Of a stretch of 64,000 nt of DNA, positions 63,496 to 64,000 are shown in pieces (the first letter of the stretch is position 1; each line of letters starts with the position of its first letter). The notes under the pieces were generated by a model that was not told where the DNA came from, made no database searches, and was given only the letters and a program-made list of their open reading frames with translations. A program made the position numbers and the translations under genes. The DNA is from Methylocystis sp. H62 (lineage in GTDB: Bacteria > Pseudomonadota > Alphaproteobacteria > Rhizobiales > Beijerinckiaceae): NCBI RefSeq assembly GCF_015709515.1, contig NZ_JADNQZ010000058.1, positions 372,001-436,000 of the forward strand. Direction: 5' to 3'.

Positions 63496-64000
63496 TCAGT
63501 AGCTGTAATACATGTCGAATTCGACCGGATGCGGCGTCATCTCGAAGCGCATTACGTCCTGCATCTTGAGGTCGATGTAGGAGTTGATGAAGTCCTCGTT
63601 GAAGACGCCGCCGACCGTCAGATAGGCGTGGTCGGCTTTGAGATTATCAAGCGCTTCGCGCAAGCTGCCGCACACCGTCGGGATCGCCTTCAACTCTTCC
63701 GGCGGCAGATCGTAGAGATCCTTGTCGGCCGGCGCGCCCGGATCGATCTTGTTGGCGATGCCGTCGAGGCCCGCCATCAGCATGGCGGCGAAAGCGAGAT
63801 AGGGATTCGCCGTCGGATCGGGGAAACGAACTTCGACGCGCTTCGCCTTCGGATTGGAGCTGAAGGGGATGCGGCACGACGCCGAGCGATTGCGCGACGA
63901 ATAAGCAAGCAGCACCGGCGCCTCATAGCCCGGAACCAGACGCTTATACGAGTTGGTCGACGGGTTGGTGAAGGCGTTCAGCGACTTTGCATGCTTGATG
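63496..64000 (-). CDS. glnA: Glutamine synthetase type I (C-terminal part, gene runs off the window)
   Basis: About 167 C-terminal residues are visible: [103 protein letters not shown] and the DMYYSY end. The Tyr in [10 protein letters not shown] is the adenylylation site of GlnE-regulated GSI enzymes. It assimilates ammonium into glutamine. The 5' part and any upstream glnB gene lie beyond base 64000. Confidence 0.98.
   Translation of the reverse strand, partial: IKHAKSLNAFTNPSTNSYKRLVPGYEAPVLLAYSSRNRSASCRIPFSSNPKAKRVEVRFPDPTANPYLAFAAMLMAGLDGIANKIDPGAPADKDLYDLPPEELKAIPTVCGSLREALDNLKADHAYLTVGGVFNEDFINSYIDLKMQDVMRFEMTPHPVEFDMYYSY

Overview
The window is high-GC DNA from an alphaproteobacterium of the Rhizobiales/Hyphomicrobiales type. 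The gene order of the division and cell-wall (dcw) cluster fits this, as do PHA-granule, osmoregulated-glucan and extensin-like genes. A homologue of formaldehyde-activating enzyme (Fae) and two probable copper/metal-handling loci suggest a methylotroph or methanotroph related to Methylocystis/Methylosinus. That placement is an inference: no methane monooxygenase or methanol dehydrogenase gene lies in the window.

Layout. 1-806: 5' part of rpsA (minus). 1353-3357: a compact operon with a secreted Cys/His-rich peptide, a DUF692/MNIO enzyme and a DUF2063 partner. This is a bufferin/methanobactin-like RiPP locus and the most novel system here. It converges on an Fae-like gene whose catalytic His position appears to be Met. 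4.0-9.6 kb: a secreted VHL-beta-like protein, pyrD, a DUF952 protein and the osmoregulated periplasmic glucan genes opgH and opgG/D. 9.7-13.8 kb: glmU, a secreted cupin and glmS, so UDP-GlcNAc supply. 13.8-22.1 kb: envelope polysaccharide genes: a Tat-exported FAD oxidoreductase, Wzm/Wzt-type ABC exporter, LptF/G-like permease, one GT-A-like glycosyltransferase and two tandem paralogous GT-B glycosyltransferases. 22.2-29.6 kb: an outer-membrane beta-barrel, hrcA, priA, a small membrane protein, type II NADH dehydrogenase, an SmbP-like metal-binding protein and the RNase P RNA gene.

29.9-54.3 kb is a nearly complete dcw cluster: rsmH-ftsL-ftsI-murE-murF-mraY-murD-ftsW-murG-murC-[palindromic element + VapBC-like pair]-murB-small ORF-ddl-ftsQ-ftsA-ftsZ-lpxC-bamD-(hydrolase on minus)-recN. 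No mraZ is visible at its head. The genes make lipid II and build the divisome; lpxC and bamD add outer-membrane biogenesis. 54.5-57.3 kb holds a cNMP-domain/thioredoxin-reductase-like flavoprotein overlapping a UBP-type zinc-finger gene, then a RelE/ParE-type toxin-antitoxin pair. 57.4-61.1 kb is an aromatic amino acid operon (chorismate mutase, HisC-like aminotransferase, TyrA/TyrC, methyltransferase). The window ends with a PHA-granule protein, an extensin-like protein, an orphan PstS-like protein and the 3' end of glnA. No tRNA, rRNA, CRISPR array or insertion sequence was recognised.
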